A stretch of 35,155 bases of DNA. It comes from CAYJHC01 sp964370035. GTDB taxonomy: Bacteria; Bacillota; Clostridia; Peptostreptococcales; Anaerovoracaceae. Below are positions 8,311 to 15,460 of the stretch, piece after piece; positions within the stretch are counted from its first letter, which is position 1, and every line of letters starts with the position of its first letter. Made by a program: the position numbers and the translations under genes. The DNA lies in NCBI GenBank assembly GCA_964370035.1, contig CAYJGT010000009.1:1-35155 (forward strand), read 5' to 3'. The notes under the pieces are model-generated. The model had not been told where the DNA came from and did no database searches. It saw only the letters and a program-made list of their open reading frames with translations.

Positions 8311-9384
8311 ATGAAAACGAAAATAAGAAAAATTTTAATAGGAAGCGAGTTAGAAATTAACGATAGATTGATGATTATTCATGGCTCTGATGACATAGAA
8401 ATAAAAAGAAAGGCTATTACCAAAAGGAACTTTGCAAACCTGTTGTTAATTGTAATTTTAATCACAATGTTAGGTTTTTCTGTATTCTTTGAAAGTGAAG
8501 AAGCAGAAATTATGCAGGTTGAAGAAGGGACTTTGGTTTCAATAGATTCAATTAATGGTGGTACCGGTTACTTCAATTTCGAATTTGAAGCAATTAAAAA
8601 ATCCGAAGGGCAGACGGAAGTTTTAATAGGCGAAAAAACAGTAGGGATTTCGAAAGAAAATGGTAAGGAAAATGAATTGGTAAGCGAAGAAAAAAGTATG
8701 GTGGAAAATGAGTTGGAAAGAGAAGTTGCTCATATTGTTGAAAAATCTCAAGAAGAATCGGCTAAGGGTAAAATAGTATTGCCTAATAGCATAGGAAATG
8801 ATATTTCGATTAAATGGGAGATTAAGGACGAGAGTAATTTTGCTTTTATTCTAACCGTTTTAGGATTTTCTGTTTTCTTTCTTTGGAGAAGCCGGTACGC
8901 ATTAATTAGAAAGGCTGAAAAAGAGGCGAAACAATCAGTAGCCAAGGAGCTCCCGGGTTTCATAAATAAAATAATAATATTACTAAATGGGGGGATGATT
9001 TTTTCAGAAGCATTCCGAAAGATTGTTTTAGACTTTGAGAAACATAGAGATGTTACTAATTCATACTTTTACACCCAATTAAGCATAATAAAAAGAAATG
9101 AAATAGAAGTCAATAAACCGCTAATAAACTTATTACAAGACTTTGCTAAAAGAATAGAAGTTAGAGAGTTTACCAGAGTAATTACAATAATAAAAGAGGA
9201 AACGATGGCTGGCGGTGATGTAAAAGAAAAGTTAGTAAATGAAAGCCAAATGCTTTGGTTATTAAGGAAAAAAGAGGCAGAAGAAAGAAGTAAAAGAGCA
9301 GAAACAAAAATGACTTTTCCCTTAGTGATATTATTGTTAGTAATGATGTTAATTACCATTTCGCCAACATTTATGGAAATGTAA
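8311..9384 (+). CDS. tadC: TadC-like T2SSF protein with N-terminal extracytoplasmic insert
   Basis: This 357-residue protein would be the second platform protein of the tad system. The C-terminal half has the T2SSF features AKELPGFINKIIILLNGG (211-228) and EETMAGGDVKEKL, and ends in a helix (about 339-353). The N-terminal half is unusual: a first helix (41-60), a polar acidic segment of about 115 residues rich in E and K, then a second helix (177-192). The segment would lie outside the cell by the positive-inside pattern. Both helices contain the identical heptapeptide LGFSVFF. No ribosome binding site is obvious; the start follows tadB by 8 bp and is probably coupled. Confidence 0.82.
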   Translation: MKTKIRKILIGSELEINDRLMIIHGSDDIEIKRKAITKRNFANLLLIVILITMLGFSVFFESEEAEIMQVEEGTLVSIDSINGGTGYFNFEFEAIKKSEGQTEVLIGEKTVGISKENGKENELVSEEKSMVENELEREVAHIVEKSQEESAKGKIVLPNSIGNDISIKWEIKDESNFAFILTVLGFSVFFLWRSRYALIRKAEKEAKQSVAKELPGFINKIIILLNGGMIFSEAFRKIVLDFEKHRDVTNSYFYTQLSIIKRNEIEVNKPLINLLQDFAKRIEVREFTRVITIIKEETMAGGDVKEKLVNESQMLWLLRKKEAEERSKRAETKMTFPLVILLLVMMLITISPTFMEM

Positions 9385-9401
9385 GAAAGGAAGCAAATAT
9401 A

Positions 9402-9581
9402 ATGAAGAAGAAAAATAATAAGAAAAGAGCTGAGTTAAGGCTGAAAAATAATAAGAAAGGCATGGAATTGGTACAAGTTGGAATACTAATAGCAATCGCA
9501 ATTGTTATAGGATTGATTTTTAGGACGGAAATTGTTTCTTTTGTTAATGGGACATTTTCTGATTTGAATAATGGTTTCTAA
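9402..9581 (+). CDS. Flp1-like small pilin/pseudopilin
   Basis: A 59-codon gene starts at ATG 9402 behind AAAGGAAG (9386-9393). The product has a basic N-terminus (MKKKNNKKRAELRLKNNKKG), then one strongly hydrophobic helix beginning MELVQVGILIAIAIVIGLIF and a short tail with a VSFVNGTF motif. This fits the Flp1-like small pilin family of Clostridia, with prepilin cleavage expected after the glycine at residue 20. The usual glutamate at +5 is glutamine here, and a glutamate is at +2. Its position between tadC and the tadE-like genes is the expected one for the pilin. It may be the main pilus subunit. Confidence 0.8.
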   Translation: MKKKNNKKRAELRLKNNKKGMELVQVGILIAIAIVIGLIFRTEIVSFVNGTFSDLNNGF

Positions 9582-9951
9582 AAAAGGCTCCAGTATAGTA
9601 GAAGCGACCATAGTACTTCCTATAATTATATTGGTATTAATATCCTTAGTTTCAATAGTACATTATATGTACAAGGGGGTTGAAAAAAATGTTGCCACTC
9701 ATCTTGCAATTACAAATGTTATTGGAGCAGAAGAAGAAACAACTTTTTATTATGGAAGAATACCTAATGGGATAAGTATAAAGAAAACCCAGGGGATTTT
9801 TACCACAAGAATTGAAGCGAGTACACCAAATATTTCATTGCAAATTGGTGTGCTTGCTAATAGATTTCAGAAAAACATAGTTAGTAAAGGCGAAGGAACC
9901 AATGAAAAAGATTATATTTTGGGAAGAGATTTGTTTGAAAAAAACCAATAA
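9571..9951 (+). CDS. TadE-like pseudopilin
   Basis: This 126-residue protein has a class III prepilin-type N-terminus, KKG followed by SSIVEATIVLPIIILVLISL, with glutamate at +5 after the expected cleavage glycine (residue 6) and one membrane helix. The rest is a short extracytoplasmic domain without recognisable motifs. TadE-like proteins are minor pseudopilins of the Flp pilus. The start overlaps the stop of the Flp1-like gene by 11 bp and has no good ribosome binding site of its own, so translational coupling is likely. The membership of the TadE family rests on the N-terminus and the operon. Confidence 0.82.
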   Translation: MVSKKGSSIVEATIVLPIIILVLISLVSIVHYMYKGVEKNVATHLAITNVIGAEEETTFYYGRIPNGISIKKTQGIFTTRIEASTPNISLQIGVLANRFQKNIVSKGEGTNEKDYILGRDLFEKNQ

Positions 9952-11146
9952 AAAAGGAAGCAGTATAGTATTTCTTTCCATTGTACTGAGCGGTATAGTA
10001 ATAATGATAGTGTCATTAATATTTGCAAGCCAAAGAGTTGCAACTATTGGGTATACAAATAGCATACTTACATTATCTTTCAAATCAATAATGAGCGAAT
10101 ATAATTTGGAATTAAAGGATAAATATGGGCTTTTCGCATTTCAAGGACAAAGTTCTGATGTGGAAAGAAAAATTGGGTTTTACTCAAACTATTCTTTTGA
10201 TAATAGAGAAAGTATTAATTTGCAGTCTATAAATGCTAATGTAAGCAAATACTCTTTAGCTGATATTAACATTGCAAAGGAGCAATTTGTAGACTATAGC
10301 AAGTATGCGTTAGGGAAAAATTTGTTTTCAAAGCTAACAGGGGAAGAGGAGAAAAAAACAGTTGTTGATAATAGAAAAGAAAGAGTGCTTAGGAATGAAG
10401 GAATAATTAACACTCTACCATCAAGGGGATTGAAAGATGATTCACCTTTATGGAAAAAAATTAGTGGAATAGATAATGTAGAGGCAGCTATTACCAATAC
10501 TGAACCAGCGGGAGTTCTTTTAGACCAGTATATTATTAATATGTTTGGGAATTACCATAAGCAAATCAAAAAGAGCACTTATTTTAAAGGAGAACTTGAG
10601 TATATCATTAATGGTGATTTTTCGGATAAAAAAAATTACAAGGAATGCTTAAATGACATTGAGTTATTAAGGAATGTTTTGAATATAGCACATATTATGA
10701 TGGATCCGACCAAAATGGCAAAAATCCAGAGTGCGTCTCAAGCGGTAACGCCAGGTCCGCTAGGGGCGCTTACACAAGGAGCTTTAATAGAACTGTGGGC
10801 TTATACAGAAGCAAAAAACGATATAAAATTATTAGAGAATGGGAAAAAAGTGCCTTTTATCAAGACAGATGCTAACTGGGCAACAGACTTAAGCAACATT
10901 ATTAGTAACACCAACTTGGACTATATAGAACCAAAAGTCAATCAAGGTCTAACTTATGAAGGGTATTTACTAGTATTTTTGACTCAAACAAGAGAGGATA
11001 TAAAAGTAACAAGGGCATTAGATCTTATACAAATTAATATGAAGGTTTTGTATGATAGAAGTTTTTTGATATTAGAGCACAATACTGGATTTGATGTTTT
11101 AGTGAGAGTAAATGGCAAAAATTATGCATATAAAGAAGAATACTAG
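9902..11146 (+). CDS. DUF5702-like pseudopilin (TadG-like) of the tad operon
   Basis: This 414-residue protein has a prepilin-like N-terminus, NKKG-SSIVFLSIVLSGIVIMIVSLIF, one helix and a long extracytoplasmic domain. The stretch after the helix (SILTLSFKSIMSEYNLELKDKYGLFAF) is the pattern of the DUF5702 family found in clostridial tad loci, which fills the TadG position. Position +5 is phenylalanine rather than glutamate. The start is uncertain: ATG 9902 has AAGGA 4 nt upstream but overlaps the previous gene by 50 bp. A TTG at 9935 with GGGAAGA upstream would shorten the product by 11 residues and leave an overlap of 17 bp. The function is inferred from the family. Confidence 0.75.
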   Translation: MKKIIFWEEICLKKTNKKGSSIVFLSIVLSGIVIMIVSLIFASQRVATIGYTNSILTLSFKSIMSEYNLELKDKYGLFAFQGQSSDVERKIGFYSNYSFDNRESINLQSINANVSKYSLADINIAKEQFVDYSKYALGKNLFSKLTGEEEKKTVVDNRKERVLRNEGIINTLPSRGLKDDSPLWKKISGIDNVEAAITNTEPAGVLLDQYIINMFGNYHKQIKKSTYFKGELEYIINGDFSDKKNYKECLNDIELLRNVLNIAHIMMDPTKMAKIQSASQAVTPGPLGALTQGALIELWAYTEAKNDIKLLENGKKVPFIKTDANWATDLSNIISNTNLDYIEPKVNQGLTYEGYLLVFLTQTREDIKVTRALDLIQINMKVLYDRSFLILEHNTGFDVLVRVNGKNYAYKEEY

Positions 11147-11879
11147 AGGAAGTTATATAATAGAAGCTGCAATTGTTTTGCCTTTGGTTATAGTTGGAGG
11201 ATTAACATTAGCTCATGTCATTTACAGTGTATACCTAACAGAAAATATTGCGTATATAGCTTCAGATGAAAGTAAAAATTTAAGCATTGAATCTTATGAT
11301 AAAAAAGTAAGTCTAGGATTTCCATATAAAGTAGAAAATAGAGTATTAGAAGAAAATGAAAAAGTTATAGGTACAAATTTAAAGAATTTCGGTTATCTAT
11401 ATAGATATCAGGGGTTTGATGGGATTATTTCTTTTGACATTGAATATGTTGGTGTTACAAATCTCCCTTTAGATTTCGTTGATGAGTTTTCAAACATGGA
11501 TTCATTTATGTTTAGAGGATATATTGGAAAGAAAATGAGAAAAAATCCTGCTTCATTTCAAGAACTTGAAGGAGATGGTGTTTCCGTATGGGTTTTCCCT
11601 GAAAGCGGAAAAAAATATCATAAAGAAAATTGCACCTATGTCAAATCAAATACTAGAAGAGGAATATTAACAGGAGGAGTTATAAGTAAATATGATAGTT
11701 GCAACACTTGTGATAGTCATAATGCTCGCCCTGGCAGTTTAATTTACTATTTCCCAAAACATGGGGAAAGTTACCATTTTGAAGGTTGCAAAACTATTGA
11801 TAAATATATAATTGAGATTGAACAAAAAAGTGCCATAGAAGACGGCTATTCACCGTGTTTAAAGTGTGGAGGAAGTTAA
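11112..11879 (+). CDS. TadE-like pseudopilin with tandem His/Cys motif domain
   Basis: The 255 residues begin with a prepilin-type signal, TRG-SYIIEAAIVLPLVIVGG, with glutamate at +5, and one helix. After about 115 residues of unassigned extracytoplasmic sequence come two copies of the pattern F-P-x2-G-x2-YH-x3-C-x22-C-x2-C. They are H170/C174/C197/C200 and H222/C226/C249/C252, with identical spacing. This YHxxxC...CxxC pattern is also seen at the ends of some secreted Firmicute proteins and suggests a metal site or disulfide-linked module. The gene overlaps its predecessor by 35 bp; an ATG at 11124 is an alternative start. The family is clear for the N-terminus; the role of the C-terminus is unknown. 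Confidence 0.8.
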   Translation: MAKIMHIKKNTRGSYIIEAAIVLPLVIVGGLTLAHVIYSVYLTENIAYIASDESKNLSIESYDKKVSLGFPYKVENRVLEENEKVIGTNLKNFGYLYRYQGFDGIISFDIEYVGVTNLPLDFVDEFSNMDSFMFRGYIGKKMRKNPASFQELEGDGVSVWVFPESGKKYHKENCTYVKSNTRRGILTGGVISKYDSCNTCDSHNARPGSLIYYFPKHGESYHFEGCKTIDKYIIEIEQKSAIEDGYSPCLKCGGS

Positions 11880-11880
11880 A

Positions 11881-12468
11881 GTGAATAAAATAAGTTTTAA
11901 GAATCCAATCAAAGGGGAAGAAAACATAACTTTTCTTGAAGTTGTTCATAAAAATAATATTTCGGATCTAGAAATTGGATTTTTGTTAAGTGGATTTGGC
12001 CAACATATTGTTCCTATTTCGATTTCCACTTTAAATGATGAATATGTTTTAAGGCACAATTTGGATGGATTGATTTCAATAAACAAGTTATCGTATTATA
12101 GCATTGAGGAGAATTTAGGCCTTTTAAAAAAAATAATTGAATCTATTAAATATGGCCAAGAGTTTATTCTGGATATGAGAAAAATTGAAATTAGCCCTAA
12201 TACTCTATATTTTTCCAAAAGAAAACAAAGAATATTATTTGTATATAATCCTACAGCTACTGAAAATATTAATGATAAAATATTAAAGGTTCTTGATTAT
12301 TTAGAGATAGAAAGTAGTGTAGAAAGTAAGAAATCATTGAAAAAGATAAAACGAGAAATAGGTGTATATAACCTGTCGACTAAAAGCATCCTTAAGTTAA
12401 TTGATGAAGAACTAGAATCACAATGGATAAGCAAGCCACTAAATGAAAAGGAAGGAACAATAGAATAA
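11881..12468 (+). CDS. DUF6382-like protein without an FHA domain
   Basis: This 195-residue protein has no signal peptide or membrane helix. The pattern (an N-terminal FLEVVHKNNISDLEIGFLLSG, then SYYSIEENLGLLKKIIESI and an ILDMRKIEISPNTLYFSKRKQRILFVYNP stretch) resembles the DUF6382 domain that precedes an FHA domain in some clostridial tad-locus proteins. Here the reading frame ends soon after that domain and no FHA motif is present. The start is GTG 11881 because GGAGG (11868-11872) lies 8 nt upstream; a GTG at 11866 is less likely. It is the last tad-operon gene, 1 bp after the pseudopilin. The family call is tentative. Confidence 0.6.
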   Translation: MNKISFKNPIKGEENITFLEVVHKNNISDLEIGFLLSGFGQHIVPISISTLNDEYVLRHNLDGLISINKLSYYSIEENLGLLKKIIESIKYGQEFILDMRKIEISPNTLYFSKRKQRILFVYNPTATENINDKILKVLDYLEIESSVESKKSLKKIKREIGVYNLSTKSILKLIDEELESQWISKPLNEKEGTIE

Positions 12469-12610
12469 TAAAGCTCTTAAGGGAAAAAATAATTTATTAG
12501 AATAAACTTTGCTTAAATTTGTTTTGATTTAGAAGCATTTTACATAAGGGAGGCAAGGAATATATGAGAATGTTTTAATTATTAACTTATGTCTGCAAAA
12601 AATGTTTAAC

Positions 12611-12780
12611 CTGAAATTTATGTGATTCAAAACATTTGGCATGAAATATAAGTAATTTGAGAATCTTCAAGATGAAATATAAGTAATTTGAAAATCTTCA
12701 AGATGAAATTTAAGTGATTTAAAATGTGCAATATGAAATATAAGTAATCTGAAAATATTTAACATGAAATGTAAGTGCTA
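12611..12780. repeat. Degenerate 30-31 bp tandem repeat array
   Basis: Unit starts are at 12611, 12641, 12672, 12703, 12733 and 12764, giving periods of 30, 31, 31, 30 and 31 bp. A more decayed unit may begin near 12583. Each unit starts (A/C)TGAAAT, continues with TAAGTRATTT-like sequence and ends in an A/T-rich tail; the units at 12641 and 12672 differ at a single base. There are no unique spacers, so this is not CRISPR. The period is close to three helical turns, which puts equivalent bases on the same face of the DNA. The last unit ends about 10 bp before the -10 element at 12792. Confidence 0.85.
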
Positions 12781-12788
12781 ATGTTTTG

Positions 12789-12797
12789 TGATATAAT
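12789..12797 (+). promoter_or_regulatory. Extended -10 promoter, probably giving a leaderless mRNA
   Basis: TGATATAAT (TG at 12789-12790, TATAAT at 12792-12797) is a perfect extended -10. Position 12769-12774 (ATGTAA) is no -35 match. The ATG of the next gene is 6 bp after the hexamer, where transcription would be expected to start. No ribosome binding site precedes the ATG. Confidence 0.65.
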
Positions 12798-12803
12798 ATC
12801 AGT

Positions 12804-13352
12804 ATGATTATTTATGTTTTTGAGAATTACAAAGAGAGAGGAAAAAGCACAAAAGAATTATCAGAAGAAGCTACCTTTGATTTTCTTTCTAGAAATGGCT
12901 ATTTTTCTGATAAAAATACTAAAGTAATAATTAATAAGACAAAAGAAGGGAAACCTTTTGTGAAAGGGTTTTCTGTTCATTTGTCTATTTCTCATACAGA
13001 AAATATATGCGTGATTGTGGTATCAAAGAATCCGGTTGGAATTGACATTGAAAAGATTCGGAAAGTGGATTGGATGAAGATAAGTAGCAGGTACTTTAAT
13101 AAAGAAGAAGCAAATTATTTGATGGATGAATGCAGTCCAAGGACATTTTATAGGCTATGGACTGAAAAAGAGGCTTATGCAAAAATGTTAGGCATACCCG
13201 TATTAAGAATTATTGGAGTAGATATGATGGTGGATTTTAAGTCAAGATCTAATAAGAATTTATATTTTGAAAAGTGTAAAGTAGGAGAAGAATATATTTG
13301 CACTGTTTGCCAAAGTAATGAGAAGATCGAGGTGCAATATGAGTGGAAATAG
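12804..13352 (+). CDS. Sfp-type 4'-phosphopantetheinyl transferase
   Basis: This 182-residue enzyme transfers 4'-phosphopantetheine from CoA to a serine of carrier proteins. The motifs of the Sfp/Gsp superfamily are present: GKPF (49-52), LSISHT (60-65), VGIDIEKIR (78-86) with the metal-binding acidic residues, and FYRLWTEKEAYAKMLG (115-130). It is shorter than B. subtilis Sfp (224), missing part of the N-terminal half-domain, which is common in Clostridia. No polyketide or non-ribosomal peptide genes are nearby, so the target carrier protein is unknown. The ATG at 12804 lies 6 bp from a perfect -10 element and lacks a ribosome binding site, which suggests leaderless translation. Confidence 0.88.
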   Translation: MIIYVFENYKERGKSTKELSEEATFDFLSRNGYFSDKNTKVIINKTKEGKPFVKGFSVHLSISHTENICVIVVSKNPVGIDIEKIRKVDWMKISSRYFNKEEANYLMDECSPRTFYRLWTEKEAYAKMLGIPVLRIIGVDMMVDFKSRSNKNLYFEKCKVGEEYICTVCQSNEKIEVQYEWK

Positions 13353-14280
13353 TGGAAGGATAAGTGACAGAAGTCGAGGGTTTATTGCAGGAACAGTATT
13401 TGCGTTACTAATAGGAGTAAATATGCTTGCTAGCAAAATCGCCCTTGAGTATACTGACCCGTATACAGTTTTTGCCTGGAGATTTAACTTTGCAATGATG
13501 GCAGTTGCTGTAGTTCTAATAGCCATTAAGAAAAACCCACTATCCGCACTTAAGTTAAACAAAGATGTAATATTGACAGCTTTTTCATACATTTTATTTA
13601 TGTTACTTCAAGTAGTAGGCCTAGTTTATTCTACCTCTATAGAAGGAGCTATACTATTTTCTATTGTACCTATTTTGTCTAAGGTGTTATCTGGGTTTGT
13701 ACTTAAAGAAAAATCCACAAAAGTACAGAATGTATTAATGGTTTGTTCTGTTTCTGCAGTAATATTTTCAGTAATATCAGAAGTTTCAGGTGTATATAGA
13801 GTTAATCCTTTTGGAATTACATTATTGTTTGCTAGCAGTGTAGTTATTGCGATTAGTAATGTATGGATGAGAAAGGTAAGGGAAGTATTAACACCTTTTG
13901 ATATTTCATGTACAATAATTATTTATGGTGTAATATTCGCAAATCTAGTGTGTTTTATAGGAACAAAGTTTGAAGGTTATTTTACAGTTTTAAATAATGA
14001 GAATTTTGTTTTTTCTGTTGCATATTTAGGAATTGGAGCTATTTTATGTTCTTCTTTGTTAATGGCCTATTCTTTAGCAAAGTTATCGACAGTGGAGGGA
14101 ACAATTTTCGGGAACCTGTCTACAGTAATAGCGATCATCTTAGGTGCAACTATCCTGTTGGAACCTTTTGGCTTTGCTCACCTAGTTGCAGTAGTAGTAG
14201 TAATTGTTTCAGTTATAGGCATAGGGATTTCAGGAAACAAAATGGAACTTAAAAATGAGGGAGCAAATGAGGATAGATGA
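13339..14280 (+). CDS. EamA/DMT-family transporter
   Basis: This 313-residue protein has about ten hydrophobic helices in two repeated EamA halves, with typical stretches such as FAWRFNFAMM in the first half and GNLSTVIAIILGATILLEP near the end of the second. Members of the drug/metabolite transporter superfamily export amino acids, metabolites or drugs; no substrate can be read from the sequence. I chose ATG 13339 because GAGGTG (13329-13334) lies 4 nt upstream. An ATG at 13318 would add seven residues and increase the overlap with the previous gene from 14 to 35 bp. The overlap indicates co-transcription with the phosphopantetheinyl transferase. Confidence 0.88.
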   Translation: MSGNSGRISDRSRGFIAGTVFALLIGVNMLASKIALEYTDPYTVFAWRFNFAMMAVAVVLIAIKKNPLSALKLNKDVILTAFSYILFMLLQVVGLVYSTSIEGAILFSIVPILSKVLSGFVLKEKSTKVQNVLMVCSVSAVIFSVISEVSGVYRVNPFGITLLFASSVVIAISNVWMRKVREVLTPFDISCTIIIYGVIFANLVCFIGTKFEGYFTVLNNENFVFSVAYLGIGAILCSSLLMAYSLAKLSTVEGTIFGNLSTVIAIILGATILLEPFGFAHLVAVVVVIVSVIGIGISGNKMELKNEGANEDR

Positions 14281-14746
14281 GTTAAATAGTAAGGCTTACG
14301 ATTCTGCAATTAGAAAGTTAGCTGTTCGAGATAGAACTAAATTAGAAGTGGAAAATGTTCTAAAAAAAGAAAATTTTGATGAAAATGATATAGATGATTT
14401 AATTTGTTACTTGGAAGAATTTAATTATATTAATCACAACAATTATATTAAGCAGTATGTAAGATATGGGTTGTCAAAAAAATGGGGACCATATAAAATT
14501 TTTAATAATTTAAAGGAAAAGGGTATAAATAAGGAAGAACTAGAACAGGCAATATTTGATTTTGAGGAAGAAGAGAATGTTGAACTGAACACAGTCTTTT
14601 ACAATAATGCAAGAAGTATAGCAGAAGGACAATTTAAAGAATTTGATGAAGTAAATGAAAAACAAATTGGAAAAGTTGGGAGAAAATTAACAGGATCTGG
14701 ATATAAATCAGAAATGATATATAAGGTTATTGGAGAGTTTTTATAA
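14267..14746 (+). CDS. recX: RecX, regulator of RecA
   Basis: This 159-residue helical protein of the RecX family binds RecA filaments and modulates strand exchange. Typical features are the three-helix repeats: SAIRKLAVRDRTKLEVENVLKK near the N-terminus, then LEEFNYINHNNYIKQYVRYGLSKKWGPYKI and the final IGKVGRKLTGSGYKSEMIYKVI. GAGGGA (14257-14262) supports the ATG at 14267 over the in-frame ATG at 14255. The gene overlaps the EamA transporter by 14 bp. RecA itself is not in the window. The family assignment is good and the length is slightly short of longer Gram-positive RecX proteins. Confidence 0.88.
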   Translation: MRIDELNSKAYDSAIRKLAVRDRTKLEVENVLKKENFDENDIDDLICYLEEFNYINHNNYIKQYVRYGLSKKWGPYKIFNNLKEKGINKEELEQAIFDFEEEENVELNTVFYNNARSIAEGQFKEFDEVNEKQIGKVGRKLTGSGYKSEMIYKVIGEFL

Positions 14747-14761
14747 GTTTGGGAGGAATAA

Positions 14762-15460
14762 TTGGATCAGTTTGAAAGGGTTACAGAATTAATTGGAGAG
14801 AGTAAGGTTGAAAAACTAAAAAACTCAAAGGTTATTGTTTTTGGAATTGGCGGAGTTGGTGGATTTGCAGTAGAAGCTTTAATTAGAAGTGGAATAGGCC
14901 AAATGACTTTAGTAGATAATGATAAGGTGGACATTACAAACTTAAATAGACAAATAATTGCTAATCATGATACTTTAGGAGTGGCGAAGGTTAAGGTCAT
15001 GAAAGAACGGATTCAACAAATTAACCCTGAAACAAAAATTTTAGCCTTAGAAAAATACCTAACAACTACGAATATTAATGAATTTGAATTAGAAGAATAC
15101 GACTATATAGTAGATGCAATTGATACAGTTTCTTCTAAATTATATTTGATTTGCAAGGCTAAAGAAAAAAATATTAAAATAATATCATCATTGGGGACAG
15201 GAAATAAACTAGAACCTGAAATGTTAGAAATAGGAGATATATACGATACTAAAATTTGCCCTTTGGCAAAAGTTGTTAGAAAAGAGTTAAGAAAAAAAGG
15301 TGTAAAAGAGCTTCAAGTGGTCTATTCACTTGAAGAACCAATGAAAACAAATGGAAGAACACCATCAAGCATGATGATGGTTCCTGCGACAGCAGGATTG
15401 CTCATAGCAAGCAGAATTATCAAAGAATTAATTAAGGAAGAGAATGGAGAAGAACTATGA
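14762..15460 (+). CDS. tcdA: TcdA, tRNA threonylcarbamoyladenosine dehydratase (ThiF/E1 fold)
   Basis: This 232-residue E1-like enzyme would convert t6A37 of tRNA to its cyclic form in an ATP-dependent dehydration. It shows the nucleotide-binding glycine motif GIGGVGG (28-34), LVDND (50-54), NLNRQ (60-64), and the TcdA-typical YDYIVDAIDTVSSK-like and ICPLAKVVRKELRKKG stretches. The start is TTG 14762 with GGGAGGAAT (14751-14759) upstream; no later ATG keeps the conserved QFERVTELIG start. The product is shorter than E. coli TcdA (268). It overlaps the next gene by 4 bp (ATGA). Confidence 0.9.
   Translation: MDQFERVTELIGESKVEKLKNSKVIVFGIGGVGGFAVEALIRSGIGQMTLVDNDKVDITNLNRQIIANHDTLGVAKVKVMKERIQQINPETKILALEKYLTTTNINEFELEEYDYIVDAIDTVSSKLYLICKAKEKNIKIISSLGTGNKLEPEMLEIGDIYDTKICPLAKVVRKELRKKGVKELQVVYSLEEPMKTNGRTPSSMMMVPATAGLLIASRIIKELIKEENGEEL

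Larger units (their letters stand above)
12469..12803. other. 335-bp gap between the tad operon and the phosphopantetheinyl transferase gene
   Basis: No gene is visible in any frame. The left part (12469-12540) is AT-rich without a convincing GC-hairpin terminator for the tad operon. At 12548-12578 an isolated ribosome binding site precedes a four-codon frame. From about 12583 to 12780 there are degenerate 30-31 bp tandem repeats. The gap ends with an extended -10 promoter at 12789-12797. Confidence 0.8.

Noticed and set aside
9571..9581. Frameshifted fusion of the Flp1-like and TadE-like genes
   Set aside because: Each protein has its own complete prepilin signal, so the overlap is better explained as coupling of two genes.
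12611..12780. CRISPR array
   Set aside because: The units are contiguous and degenerate with no unique spacers, and no cas genes are present.
12469..12803. Hidden coding region in the gap
   Set aside because: All frames are broken by stops and the 30-31 bp unit length would shift the frame at each step.
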